Assembly (NCBI RefSeq): GCF_002734215.1
Contig: NZ_NSEB01000003.1
Coordinates: 204,748 to 259,478, forward strand
Direction of reading: 5' to 3'
DNA: 54,731 nt
Origin: Fredinandcohnia onubensis
GTDB taxonomy: Bacteria > Bacillota > Bacilli > Bacillales > Bacillaceae_L
The notes under the pieces are model-generated. The model searched no databases. It was not told the origin of the DNA and saw only the letters and a program-made list of their open reading frames with translations. This document shows positions 24,169-32,147 of the stretch, piece after piece. Made by a program: the position numbers and the translations under genes. Every line of letters begins with the position of its first letter. Position 1 is the stretch's first letter.

Positions 24169-24204
24169 GGCCTAACTTCTTTATGAGGTTAGGCCTTTTT
24201 TCTT
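24169..24204 (+). terminator. Terminator between the second mpsC-like gene and the PAS kinase
   Basis: GGCCTAAC and GTTAGGCC form the same stem as at 22541, with a short loop, followed by a long T-rich run (TTTTTTCTTTTTTTT). Confidence 0.85.
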
Positions 24205-24240
24205 TTTTTTAGAAATAAATAGGGAAAAGGTTGGGGAGAA

Positions 24241-25449
24241 ATGGGAAAGAGAAGATGGAAGGCATTAAATTTTTCGATATTTCTGTGTAGTTTGATTTTA
24301 ATTTTGGGTCAAATCTTTTATGTAGGAATCATGAATCGTTGGGAAGTGTATCTTTTACTAATTGTGATCACAGCATCATTATTTTCCGTTTATGAATCTC
24401 GAAAAAATCGAGAGTTTCGCTTTTTAGTGGAAAATGCTCCATATGCGATTATCCTGATGCGCCAAGAGGAAATTTTCTATATAAATGATACGGGTAAATT
24501 TCTTATAGGAGCTTCAGATGACAAATCGGTCGTTGGCCATTCGTTGAAAGATTTTATCAAATATGACTCCAAAAAGACAACAAGAAAAATAGAAAAAGGA
24601 AATAAGTTTAAAAAGATAACGGAAGGGATAATTGACCATCCGTCATTAGGCGAAATCTCTGTTGAACTCAAAGTAATGCCGATTACCTACCAAGGAGATT
24701 TTTTCCAATATATTGTCGTACGGGACATTACGGAAGTGAAAAAGAGCCAAGAACTTATTCAACAAACTGATAAACTTTCATTGATTGGTGAAATGGCAGC
24801 GGGGATTGCACACGAAATTCGAAATCCTCTTACAAGCTTAAAGGGGTTTGCGCAACTTTTGCAGGATGAAAAAGCTACAAAGATGATTAACAGTTACTCC
24901 GAAATCATGGTATCCGAAATAGACCGGATTAACACCATTGTTGATGAAATGCTATTACTCGCAAAGCCGAAAAAACTTGAGCTTAAGAAACGAAGGCTCA
25001 CAACAATCTTGAATGAAGTGGTGTTTCTCTTAGATACACAGGCAATTCTTCATAATATCAGAATCAAAACAGCCTATGATGATGAACTAAAAAATGCGTT
25101 TATCAATTGTGAGGAAAATAAACTGAAGCAAGTCTTTATTAATATTTTGAAAAATAGTATCGAGGCAATCGATGATGGAGGAATCATCGATATTACGTTA
25201 TACCCAAAAGGAAACAATGCGATCCTTCGCTTTGCTGACGATGGATGTGGAATTCCTAAGGACAAGCTTGATAGAATCGGCAAAGCGTTTTTCACAACAA
25301 AAGAAAAAGGCACCGGCCTTGGCTTAATGATCTGCCAAACAATTATCCAAGAGCACGGCGGCCAACTAACGATCGATAGCGAGGAAAACAAAGGCACAAC
25401 CATAGAAATTTCATTGCCGCTAATAGCTGAAGGTCTTCATCTGGGATGA
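24241..25449 (+). CDS. PAS-domain sensor histidine kinase (sporulation-kinase type)
   Basis: The protein has 402 residues. Two TM helices lie in the first 50 residues. A PAS domain follows (about 58-165, FRFLVENAPYAIILMRQEEIFYINDTG). HisKA is LIGEMAAGIAHEIRNPLTSLKGFAQLL with His191. HATPase_c has NILKNSIEAIDDGG, DDGCGIPKDKL and GTGLGLMICQTII. The architecture resembles KinE/KinC-type phosphorelay kinases, and there is no response regulator beside it. The ATG follows GGTTGGGGAG. The last codons overlap the left arm of its terminator. It may act on Spo0F; the signal is unknown. Confidence 0.85.
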   Translation: MGKRRWKALNFSIFLCSLILILGQIFYVGIMNRWEVYLLLIVITASLFSVYESRKNREFRFLVENAPYAIILMRQEEIFYINDTGKFLIGASDDKSVVGHSLKDFIKYDSKKTTRKIEKGNKFKKITEGIIDHPSLGEISVELKVMPITYQGDFFQYIVVRDITEVKKSQELIQQTDKLSLIGEMAAGIAHEIRNPLTSLKGFAQLLQDEKATKMINSYSEIMVSEIDRINTIVDEMLLLAKPKKLELKKRRLTTILNEVVFLLDTQAILHNIRIKTAYDDELKNAFINCEENKLKQVFINILKNSIEAIDDGGIIDITLYPKGNNAILRFADDGCGIPKDKLDRIGKAFFTTKEKGTGLGLMICQTIIQEHGGQLTIDSEENKGTTIEISLPLIAEGLHLG

Positions 25450-25460
25450 AGACCTTTTTG
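25431..25460 (+). terminator. Terminator overlapping the kinase 3' end
   Basis: AGGTCTTCATC and GATGAAGACCT enclose a short loop, followed by TTTT. The left arm encodes the last residues (GLHLG) of the kinase. Confidence 0.85.
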
Positions 25461-25504
25461 TTTGGGGATTGTTGGGAGGTTGGGGGATGAAAGATCGAAC
25501 AATC

Positions 25505-25703
25505 GCTGAGTCCGGGCGTAAAATCCTTCATGGCAGTGGTGAAGTCCCGTGCACCAGCTGATTCCGGGGGTAAAGTCCTTCATGGCGTTGATGAAGTCCC
25601 GCGGACAAGCTGAGTCTGCCCGTGGAGTCCTTCATGGTGTTGATGAAGTCCCGCACAATAGCTGAGTCCGCGCAGAAAGTCCTTCATCGCATCGATAAGC
25701 TCG
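25505..25703. repeat. Tandem 52-bp repeat array (three full units and one partial)
   Basis: Units begin with GCTGAGTCCG-like words at 25505, 25557, 25609 and 25661, exactly 52 bases apart, with divergence inside each unit. Every unit carries CCTTCAT...ATGAAGTCC, which can pair as a short hairpin and echoes the CTTCATC stems of the flanking terminators at 25431 and 25727. The array fills most of the 328-base gap 25450-25777. No coding potential is evident. Confidence 0.85.
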
Positions 25704-25726
25704 TTAAGCTTGCTCTCATTAAAAAG

Positions 25727-25758
25727 TTAAGGTCTTCATCAACGGATGAAGACCTTAA
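25727..25758 (-). terminator. Terminator of the ArsR-type gene
   Basis: TTAAGGTCTTCATC and GATGAAGACCTTAA form a perfect 14-bp stem with an AACG loop. On the minus strand it is followed by TTTTT, suiting the end of the minus-strand SRPBCC-ArsR pair. Confidence 0.8.
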
Positions 25759-25777
25759 CACAAGACACATAATGAAC

Positions 25778-26149
25778 TTAGTAATCCGAATCCGACGGCT
25801 TTACAACTTTTAATCCACTACCACCATCTGGACCGTTCTCGGCAATATGTTTTAACACTGACAGCTTATTATTCCAAAACTGATCGAAGTAAGCCAACCA
25901 CTCGTGCAGCTCTGATAATGATTCGGGCTGAAGGCGATAGCGTTTTTCTCTACCAACCTTTTTGCCGCTCACTAAATTCGCCTCAGCGAGTATGTGTAGA
26001 TGCTTTGCCACGGCTGTCCGACTCATCGAAAAATGACTTGTGATCTCTGAAATAGGGAGTTCCTTATTTGAAAGTAAACGGAGCACCTCTCTACGTGTTG
26101 GATCAGCAATCGCTTGAAATACATCATATTTCCCGGCCGACTCTGCCAC
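25778..26149 (-). CDS. ArsR-family winged-helix regulator
   Basis: A 123-residue protein with the ArsR/SmtB HTH core (VFQAIADPTRREVLRLLSNKELPISEITSHFSMSRTAVAKHLHILAEANLVSGKKVGREKRYRL) and a C-terminal helix rich in Trp. It has none of the Cys metal-site motifs of metal-sensing ArsR proteins, so it likely belongs to the group that partners with AHSA1/SRPBCC proteins. The GTG start overlaps the stop of the SRPBCC gene as TAGTG, showing tight coupling. Autoregulation through the two ACCA-N2-TGGT sites upstream of the pair is inferred. Confidence 0.88.
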   Translation of the reverse strand: MAESAGKYDVFQAIADPTRREVLRLLSNKELPISEITSHFSMSRTAVAKHLHILAEANLVSGKKVGREKRYRLQPESLSELHEWLAYFDQFWNNKLSVLKHIAENGPDGGSGLKVVKPSDSDY

Positions 26150-26565
26150 TAATTAGTCGCCACCTGACGAAGTTTTTGCACGATACCTGCCCAACCGCCA
26201 TTCATTGTTTCGCGGACCTCTGAAGCTTTACGATTTGCTTTACCAATGATTTCTTCAGAATCTTTCCAACCGCCATGTATAAGGGTGAACTCTGTTTTTC
26301 CATCGACTTCTTTTAAAAGAAACTCCACAACCCAGCCTTCCGTGTCCCAGGCAAAAGTAAGAAGATGTGGCGCCTCTACTTTTAAAACTTTACAAGGAGA
26401 GGGGCCAAATGGAGATTGGATATGAAATTCATGGCCTTCCTCTGCTACTAAATCATTGGGCATGAACCAAGTTCCGATTCCTTCCCCGTTTGATACAAGG
26501 TCCCATACTTTTTCAATAGGTGCTTCAATTAAAACAGTTTGTTTTATATCAGGTGTTTTTGCCAT
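26149..26565 (-). CDS. SRPBCC / AHSA1-like domain protein
   Basis: A 138-residue protein with the START-like AHSA1 fold signatures: [27 protein letters not shown] at the N-terminus, [30 protein letters not shown] in the middle and a C-terminal helix with [14 protein letters not shown]. Such proteins bind hydrophobic ligands and are often co-transcribed with an ArsR regulator, as here. The ATG follows AAAGGAG. It is first in the operon and its ligand is unknown. Confidence 0.87.
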   Translation of the reverse strand: MAKTPDIKQTVLIEAPIEKVWDLVSNGEGIGTWFMPNDLVAEEGHEFHIQSPFGPSPCKVLKVEAPHLLTFAWDTEGWVVEFLLKEVDGKTEFTLIHGGWKDSEEIIGKANRKASEVRETMNGGWAGIVQKLRQVATN

Positions 26566-26593
26566 AATAAATCTCCTTTACGATTATATATAA

Positions 26594-26636
26594 AACCATT
26601 TGGTTTTGTATTTTGATTATATGAAACCAAATGGTG
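26594..26636. promoter_or_regulatory. Paired AACCA-N2-TGGT operators upstream of the SRPBCC-ArsR operon
   Basis: AACCATTTGGTT (26594-26605) and AACCAAATGGTG (26625-26636) are the same 12-bp element in opposite orientation (11/12 match), centred 31 bases apart, about three DNA turns. They lie 29-71 bases upstream of the SRPBCC start and are the likely ArsR sites. Confidence 0.6.
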
Positions 26637-26730
26637 TTATGTCAATAGAATTTCATATGTAGTATGAACATCAATGATGTGGATAATTCTGGTGGTTTTG
26701 CATGTAAGATTTCATACCAATATATTGAAT

Positions 26731-26758
26731 GTGACAAAAAATAGGAGTATGCTAGAAT
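26731..26758 (+). promoter_or_regulatory. Sigma-A-like promoter of the TerC gene
   Basis: GTGACA (26731-26736) and TAGAAT (26753-26758) are spaced by 16 bases, 52 bases before the ATG. I found no sign of a yybP-ykoY manganese riboswitch in the leader. Confidence 0.5.
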
Positions 26759-26810
26759 ATGTAATTTAAATTATGCTATTTTACTATATTAATTGAGGGG
26801 GAATTACCCT

Positions 26811-27539
26811 ATGGATATGCTATCGATTCTTGGACTAGCTATCTCTTCTGGAGCAACAATCGCTCTATTAAAAATTATCGCTATTGATATTATATTATCT
26901 GGAGACAATGCTGTTGTAATTGCGATGGCTACGAGAAATCTTCCAAAAGATCAACAAAACAAAGCCATCTTTTGGGGAACAGCAGGGGCAGTTATTTTAC
27001 GTATTTTATTTGCAGCCATCATTGTTTACTTGTTAAAAATTCCTTATGTGAATGTGATTGGTGGAGTCTTACTCCTTTTCATCGCCTACAAGGTATTAGT
27101 TGAAGAAGAAGGAGAAGCTCATGTGAAGTCTACATCTGGCATAATGTCAGCTATTGGTACAATTATCATGGCAGATGCTGTCATGAGTCTTGATAATGTA
27201 GTTGCGGTTGCAGGTGCTGCTGATGGTCACATTGGTATGATTGCACTAGGTGTTTTCATAAGTATTCCAATTATGATCTTCGGTTCAAAGTTCATTGTAA
27301 AAGCAATGGACAAATATGCTTGGATTTCATACGTCGGTGCTGGTATTCTTGCTTGGACAGCGGGTGAAATGGTAATGAAGGATAAGGGATTTATTAATTT
27401 CCTTCACATCGAACATGGTCCAGTTTCATACCTAATCGCAGCAGTATTAACAGTTCTTATATTAGGACTTGGATACTTGAAAAACAAAAAGATTGCTGCC
27501 AAAAAGAAGTTTCAAAAAACAACTTCAAAAACAGCATAA
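26811..27539 (+). CDS. TerC family membrane protein (YjbE/YkoY type, probable Mn2+ exporter)
   Basis: A 242-residue protein with about seven TM helices and the two TerC acidic motifs, IDIILSGDNAVVIAMATRNLP in TM1 and MADAVMSLDNVVAVAGAADGH in the second half, plus a basic cytoplasmic tail. Bacillus TerC homologues export manganese, partly to metallate secreted enzymes. The ATG at 26811 is preceded by GAGGGGGAA; a TTG further upstream would place the start inside that site. The terminator at 27554 follows directly, so the gene is monocistronic. Confidence 0.85.
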   Translation: MDMLSILGLAISSGATIALLKIIAIDIILSGDNAVVIAMATRNLPKDQQNKAIFWGTAGAVILRILFAAIIVYLLKIPYVNVIGGVLLLFIAYKVLVEEEGEAHVKSTSGIMSAIGTIIMADAVMSLDNVVAVAGAADGHIGMIALGVFISIPIMIFGSKFIVKAMDKYAWISYVGAGILAWTAGEMVMKDKGFINFLHIEHGPVSYLIAAVLTVLILGLGYLKNKKIAAKKKFQKTTSKTA

Positions 27540-27553
27540 TAAAAAGTAGTATG

Positions 27554-27588
27554 AAAAGGCCGAATCGTATAGGATTCGGCCTTTTCTA
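27554..27588. terminator. Terminator after the TerC gene
   Basis: AAAAGGCCGAATC and GATTCGGCCTTTT form a strong stem with a short loop and T-runs on both strands. Confidence 0.9.
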
Positions 27589-27602
27589 TTTGTGTAAGGT
27601 AA

Positions 27603-27672
27603 CCGTAGGGACGGTTCTAGTGGTTCCTATGATTATGGAACTGGGGGACCAGGAGAACCGTCCCCCTGGTTT
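27603..27672. repeat. REP-like hairpin repeat copy C
   Basis: It contains GGGACGGTTC at 27608-27617 and GAACCGTCCC at 27655-27664. On the minus strand ACCAGGGGGACGGTTCTCC can fold back and could serve as terminator for mreBH, whose stop adjoins it. Confidence 0.8.
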
Positions 27673-28680
27673 TTATTTTGCAATTTTATGAAGCTTTGTG
27701 ATGATGCTTAAAGAGCGTCCTGTTCCGATAGCAACTGATTCGAGTGGATTTGGAGCAAGGTGTACCGGAACGACGATTTCTTGGCTGAGCCAATCTTGCA
27801 TGCCATTTAATAACGCTCCGCCTCCTGTTAAAATAACTCCACGATCGACAATATCACCACTTAATTCTGGTGGGCAATCCTCTAGGGTTGCGCGGATGGC
27901 TTCTAAAATATGAAGTAACGATTCTTTTAGCGTTTCTTGAATTTCGGTTGAACGCAATGAAATGGTCTTTGGTAGACCAGTGACAAGGTCACGTCCGCGA
28001 ATATCCATTGTTTTTGTTTCGTGATCAACAAGTGCATAGCCGATTTCAAATTTAACTTGTTCAGCAGTATGTTCCCCGATAAGAACGTTGTATCTTTTTC
28101 TTACGTATTGAATAATATCTTCATCAAACTGGTCTCCGCCAATTCGAACTGAGTTGCACGTTACCACACCACCAAAGGAAATAATCGCAACCTCGGTATT
28201 ACCTCCACCGATATCAACGATTACGTTCGCAACCGGCTCATCAACCGGTAAATCAGAGCCAACTGCTGCCGCAACTGGTTCTTCAATTAAATAAACCTGC
28301 TTGGCTCCACATAGTCTAACTGCGTCCTGGATCGCACGTCGCTCGACAGATGTAGACCCAGAAGGTGTACAAACGACCACATTTGGTTTGCGAATGGAGT
28401 AACCAATTTTTTGACTCACTTTTCTCATAATATGACGAAGCATGTCTGCAGTCATATTGAAGTCAGCAATGACACCTTGACGTAAAGGGCGAATCGCTAC
28501 GATCTTTTCAGGCGTCTTACCAATCATTCTTTTCGCTTCTGCCCCAACAGCAATGACTCTGTTACTTTCAGTGTCAACCGCCACTACGGATGGCTCATTA
28601 ATGATGATACCTTTATTTTTTGTATATACAAGAATATTTGCAGTTCCTAAATCAATTCCAATTTCCACGTTTGAAAACAT
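27673..28680 (-). CDS. mreBH: MreB-like cell-shape protein MreBH
   Basis: A 335-residue actin-fold protein. Phosphate 1 is [14 protein letters not shown], connect motifs and phosphate 2 ([19 protein letters not shown]) are present, and [15 protein letters not shown] is the adenosine motif. The length equals B. subtilis MreBH, and residues such as [37 protein letters not shown] fit MreBH better than MreB or Mbl. Isolated position away from mreCD also supports this. MreBH directs lateral wall synthesis and LytE. The ATG at 28680 follows GGATGGAG; an ATG four codons upstream overlaps that site. Confidence 0.9.
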   Translation of the reverse strand: MFSNVEIGIDLGTANILVYTKNKGIIINEPSVVAVDTESNRVIAVGAEAKRMIGKTPEKIVAIRPLRQGVIADFNMTADMLRHIMRKVSQKIGYSIRKPNVVVCTPSGSTSVERRAIQDAVRLCGAKQVYLIEEPVAAAVGSDLPVDEPVANVIVDIGGGNTEVAIISFGGVVTCNSVRIGGDQFDEDIIQYVRKRYNVLIGEHTAEQVKFEIGYALVDHETKTMDIRGRDLVTGLPKTISLRSTEIQETLKESLLHILEAIRATLEDCPPELSGDIVDRGVILTGGGALLNGMQDWLSQEIVVPVHLAPNPLESVAIGTGRSLSIITKLHKIAK

Positions 28681-28948
28681 TGTTATCTCCATCCTTTATA
28701 AAGTTTGGGGTTCTATTTCTAAGACTAAAACTGGTTTTCCGAAACACTTTTAGTCCTCATTTTATTTATAAAAGTAGTCATTTCAACCCACTTACTCTAT
28801 AGTGTTCACGAAAAAATGTCGATTTTTGGGGGTTGTTGTCATATTGTAAAAATTGAAATATAGGAGAAATATATGAGGGGAATGGCAAAATGTTCAAAAA
28901 ACACGTAAAATAGTAGTAGAAGAAACACTCCAAGAAGGAGGCGTTAAT

Positions 28949-29320
28949 ATGGATTTTTCACGTATTGTATCAGAGGATAAAATTCGTAAGGCCTATAAAG
29001 AAGGGGAGTTTGATAACTTACCTGGATTTGGCAAACCACTAAAGCTTGATGACGATTCTGCGATTCCAGAGGACCTCCGTATGGCTTATCGCGTCATGAA
29101 AAATTCAGGGTTTATCAATGAAGAAACGGAAATAAAAAAAGAGCTGCTCACGATTGAGAATCTCATTGATAACTGTGAGGATGAAGTTCAGCGGCAAATC
29201 TACCAGAAAAGACTTAACGAAAAACAATTTCGTTTAAACCAAATTCTAAAAAACAGAAAGACTTCACATTCATCCGTTTTTAAAGACTACCAAATGAAAT
29301 TGCATAATAAATTCAAATAG
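28949..29320 (+). CDS. DUF1992 (DnaJ homologue subfamily C 28-like) protein
   Basis: A 123-residue protein that fits DUF1992: EDKIRKAYKEGEFDNLPGFGKPLKLDDDSAIPEDLRMAYRVMKNSGFI is the conserved block at residues 9-56. The rest is charged and helical. It has no J domain itself. The molecular role in bacteria is unknown. The start follows AAGGAGGCG. DUF488 follows in the same direction after 53 bases. Confidence 0.85.
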   Translation: MDFSRIVSEDKIRKAYKEGEFDNLPGFGKPLKLDDDSAIPEDLRMAYRVMKNSGFINEETEIKKELLTIENLIDNCEDEVQRQIYQKRLNEKQFRLNQILKNRKTSHSSVFKDYQMKLHNKFK

Positions 29321-29373
29321 TGAAAAGGGGGTAAAACATCGCGTTTTGCCTTTTTTTTGGAAGGAAGAGAAAA

Positions 29374-29748
29374 ATGTTTGTATTAAAACGTATTTATGAG
29401 CCTTTTAGTACGGAAGATGGAAAAAGAATATTAGTGGATGGAATTTGGCCACGAGGAATTTCAAAGGACAAGGCTCAACTTGACAAGTGGATGAAAGAAA
29501 TCGCCCCAAGTACTGAGCTGCGCAAAGAATTCAACCACAAGCCCGAAAGATTTGAAGAATTTAAGGAACATTACATAAAAGAACTGCAAGAGACTGAGGA
29601 GAAAAAAGTGGCATTGGATCAGTTGCTAGAGATGGCGAAGGAAGAAAAAGTTACTCTTCTTTTTGGTGCAAAGGATGAAGTGCATAACCAGGCGGTAGTG
29701 CTGAAGGAAGTATTGGCACGTGCAATGGACGAGCACCAAAATGATTAG
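29374..29748 (+). CDS. DUF488 family protein (YeaO-like)
   Basis: A 124-residue protein with the DUF488 signatures VLKRIYEPFSTEDGKRILVDGIWPRGISKDKA, WMKEIAPSTELRKEFNHKPERFEEF and a C-terminal VTLLFGAKDEVHNQAVVL. No catalytic activity is established for the family. The ATG follows GGAAGGAAGAG. Its stop codon is followed two bases later by the 20-bp tandem array at 29751. Confidence 0.87.
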   Translation: MFVLKRIYEPFSTEDGKRILVDGIWPRGISKDKAQLDKWMKEIAPSTELRKEFNHKPERFEEFKEHYIKELQETEEKKVALDQLLEMAKEEKVTLLFGAKDEVHNQAVVLKEVLARAMDEHQND

Positions 29749-29750
29749 TC

Positions 29751-29949
29751 GCAGTATTTTTAGGATAGTGGAAGTATTATCGAAATAACAGCAGTATTTT
29801 TGAGTTAGTGGCAGTATTCTCGGAATAGCGGCAGTATTTTTGCTTAGTGACAGTATTTTCGAGATAGTGACAGTAATTTTGGAACAGTGACAGTATTTCA
29901 CTGATAGTGACATTAGTTTTGAAATAACGCCAGTTTTTCACAGTCATTG
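29751..29949. repeat. Degenerate 20-bp tandem array, ten units
   Basis: The consensus is close to RCAGTATTTTCGNNATAGTG, with ten consecutive units of 20 bases (one of 19). Conservation is highest at the CAGTATTTT and ATAGTG words. It starts two bases after the DUF488 gene and ends 51 bases before the treA promoter. The period is not a multiple of three, and no ribosome site is present, so it is not a coding repeat. It occupies most of the gap 29749-30101. Confidence 0.85.
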
Positions 29950-30000
29950 ACTCCACCAAATCATGGTACTTCCGCCCGCCAAATCAGTGGTAGCAATTAT

Positions 30001-30029
30001 TTGACTAACTTGTATATACAAGTTAAACT
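30001..30029 (+). promoter_or_regulatory. treA promoter with TreR-type operator in the spacer
   Basis: TTGACT (30001-30006) and TAAACT (30024-30029) are 17 bases apart. Between them lies the perfect palindrome AACTTGTATATACAAGTT (30007-30024), whose core TTGTATATACAA equals the TreR operator known from B. subtilis. A bound repressor would exclude RNA polymerase. Confidence 0.82.
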
Positions 30030-30101
30030 ACAACTACAAATAAGTTTGTTTCCTTTATGAAATACTACAAACATGAATTATTTATATGGTGGTGTAGCAA
30101 T

Positions 30102-31787
30102 TTGAAGCAGCCTTGGTGGAAGAAGTCTGTCGTTTATCAAATTTATCCGAAGAGTTTTAATGATACAACTGGAAACGGTGTCGGTGATCTTCAAGGGATC
30201 ATCGAAAAGCTTGATTACCTGAAAGCCCTTGGTGTGGACGTCGTTTGGCTAACGCCGATTTACAAATCTCCACAGCGGGATAACGGGTACGATATTAGCG
30301 ATTATTTTGCGATTCAAGAAGAATATGGCACGATGGAGGATTTTGATCGCTTGCTAGAGGAAGCTCATTCCCGCGGCATCAAGATCATCATGGACATCGT
30401 TGTGAATCATACCTCGACTGAAAACGAATGGTTCAAGCAATCCCGAGAGTCTAAAGACAACCCGTATCGAGATTTCTATATTTGGAAAGACCCTAAAGAC
30501 GGTCACGAGCCAACTAACTGGGAATCTAAATTCGGCGGTAATGCTTGGGAGTATGATGAAAAAACAGGGCAGTACTACCTTCATCTTTTTGACGTAACCC
30601 AAGCGGATCTTAATTGGGAAAATGATGAGGTTCGTAAAAAAGTCTATGACATGATGACTTTCTGGTTTGAAAAAGGGGTAGATGGTTTCCGTCTTGATGT
30701 AATCAATCTCATCTCAAAAGACCAAAGCTTCCCGGATGATGACGGTTCTGTCCCTCCAGGTGACGGACGTAAGTTTTATACAGATGGTCCACGCGTCCAT
30801 GAGTTCATGCACGAAATGAATCAGAATGTTTTTTCGAAATACGATAGTATGACGGTTGGGGAAATGTCATCTACGACAATTGAAGATTGTATTAAATATT
30901 CAAACCCTGAACGTGAAGAACTTAGTATGACTTTTAATTTTCATCATTTAAAGGTGGATTATCCGAACGGTGATAAGTGGACGGTTGCCGATTTTGATTT
31001 CCAAGCATTGAAAAAAATCCTCTCAACTTGGCAGGTTGAAATGCATAAGGGTGGTGGCTGGAATGCACTGTTCTGGTGCAACCATGATCAACCGCGGATT
31101 GTTTCAAGATATGGGAATGATGGTGAGTATTTAACGGAATCAGCGAAAATGCTTGCGACAACCATTCATATGATGCAAGGTACGCCTTATATTTACCAAG
31201 GTGAAGAGTTTGGAATGACCAATCCGAAATTCAATGACATCTCTGAGTATCGTGATGTTGAGTCCATCAATATCTACAATATTAAAAAAGAACAAGGAAT
31301 GAGCAACGACGAAATTATCGAGATTCTTAAACATAAATCACGTGATAATTCTCGTACACCTGTGCAGTGGGATGCAAGTGAACATGCTGGTTTCACAAGC
31401 GGAACTCCATGGATTAATGTTGCTTCAAATTATAAAACAATTAATGCGCAAGAAGCGTTAGAAGATAAAGACTCAGTCTTCTATCATTACCAAAAATTGA
31501 TTAGGCTCCGTAAGGATTTCGACATTATTACGTATGGAGATTATGAATTATTGCATGAGGACCATCCGGAAATCTTTGCGTATGTTCGTAATGGTGAGAA
31601 TGAGAAACTTCTAGTCGTAAACAATTTCTACGGAAGAGAAACAACGTTTGAGATTCCTGCAGACTTAAATGTAAGTGAATATATCAGTGACTTACTCATT
31701 TCCAACTATGAGAATTCGCAACTTGATCTTTCAAAAGGAATCAAATTACGTCCATACGAGTCTGTTGTCTACCATTTGACAAAATAA
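30102..31787 (+). CDS. treA: Phosphotrehalase (trehalose-6-phosphate hydrolase, GH13)
   Basis: A 561-residue GH13 enzyme, the same length as B. subtilis TreA. It hydrolyses cytoplasmic trehalose-6-phosphate to glucose and glucose-6-phosphate. Blocks are KQPWWKKSVVYQIYPKSFNDT, MDIVVNHTS, the nucleophile in GVDGFRLDVINLI, the acid in TVGEMSSTT and NHDQPR. KSRDNSRTPVQWD is typical of the TreA/MalL group. The TTG start at 30102 follows GGTGGTG; an ATG at 30057 in the same frame has no ribosome site. The upstream TreR operator supports trehalose over other glucosidase roles. treP and treR, normally adjacent, are absent. Confidence 0.9.
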   Translation: MKQPWWKKSVVYQIYPKSFNDTTGNGVGDLQGIIEKLDYLKALGVDVVWLTPIYKSPQRDNGYDISDYFAIQEEYGTMEDFDRLLEEAHSRGIKIIMDIVVNHTSTENEWFKQSRESKDNPYRDFYIWKDPKDGHEPTNWESKFGGNAWEYDEKTGQYYLHLFDVTQADLNWENDEVRKKVYDMMTFWFEKGVDGFRLDVINLISKDQSFPDDDGSVPPGDGRKFYTDGPRVHEFMHEMNQNVFSKYDSMTVGEMSSTTIEDCIKYSNPEREELSMTFNFHHLKVDYPNGDKWTVADFDFQALKKILSTWQVEMHKGGGWNALFWCNHDQPRIVSRYGNDGEYLTESAKMLATTIHMMQGTPYIYQGEEFGMTNPKFNDISEYRDVESINIYNIKKEQGMSNDEIIEILKHKSRDNSRTPVQWDASEHAGFTSGTPWINVASNYKTINAQEALEDKDSVFYHYQKLIRLRKDFDIITYGDYELLHEDHPEIFAYVRNGENEKLLVVNNFYGRETTFEIPADLNVSEYISDLLISNYENSQLDLSKGIKLRPYESVVYHLTK

Positions 31788-31790
31788 ACA

Positions 31791-31824
31791 ATGAGCCATA
31801 CCTAAGGGTGTGGCTCATTTTCAT
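31791..31824 (+). terminator. Terminator after treA
   Basis: ATGAGCCATACC and GGTGTGGCTCAT form a stem with a four-base loop followed by TTTT. Confidence 0.88.
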
Positions 31825-31829
31825 ACCTT

Positions 31830-31970
31830 TTATTCTTTTTCATCAGGTAGTGGGTCAATTTTTTTTGAATCATCGATATCCATCGAAGTGGCGACAAAGT
31901 AAAACCAGAATCCAGCGGAGATAAAATACAACACAGACATGCCAATAAGCGTTAGCCAAAGTCCTAGCAA
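31830..31970 (-). CDS. 46-aa single-TM peptide, unknown
   Basis: A minus-strand frame of 46 codons opens with TTG behind AAGGGGGG. The N-terminus is one hydrophobic helix (MLGLWLTLIGMSVLYFISAGFW, given here in two parts: LGLWLTLIGM and SVLYFISAGF). The tail is acidic (DIDDSKKIDPLPDEKE). The shape is that of small single-pass membrane proteins. No family is recognised. It lies convergent to treA. Confidence 0.5.
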   Translation of the reverse strand: MLGLWLTLIGMSVLYFISAGFWFYFVATSMDIDDSKKIDPLPDEKE

Positions 31971-31990
31971 ATGTAATCCCCCCTTTAGAT

Positions 31991-32017
31991 GGGACACAGG
32001 GACAGGTTCATTGTCCC
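31991..32017. repeat. Variant REP-like hairpin (GGGACA...TGTCCC)
   Basis: GGGACACAGGGACAGG runs into ATTGTCCC, a small palindromic element resembling the GGGACGGTTC family but with a different core word. It is located just upstream of the 46-aa peptide gene. Confidence 0.5.
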
Positions 32018-32099
32018 AAAGTTACAATGCCCTCTCTATAGATATATGCAAGGGTGAATAGTTATTGACTTAATATTCTGATTTTGTGTCGTGCCACAA

Positions 32100-32126
32100 T
32101 AAAAAAAACCCGCCATAGGCGAGTTT
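32100..32126 (-). terminator. Terminator after yfkK
   Basis: On the minus strand ACTCGCC-TAT-GGCGGGT is followed by a run of eight T. Confidence 0.85.
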
Positions 32127-32147
32127 CAAAAAGGTTGGTTCTATGTA

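Noticed and set aside
26641-26810. yybP-ykoY manganese riboswitch before the TerC gene
   Set aside because: No matching conserved loops; a plain promoter lies 52 bases before the start.
29751-29949. CRISPR array
   Set aside because: Units are 20 bases with the whole unit degenerate; there are no long identical repeats, no unique spacers of 30+ bases and no cas genes.
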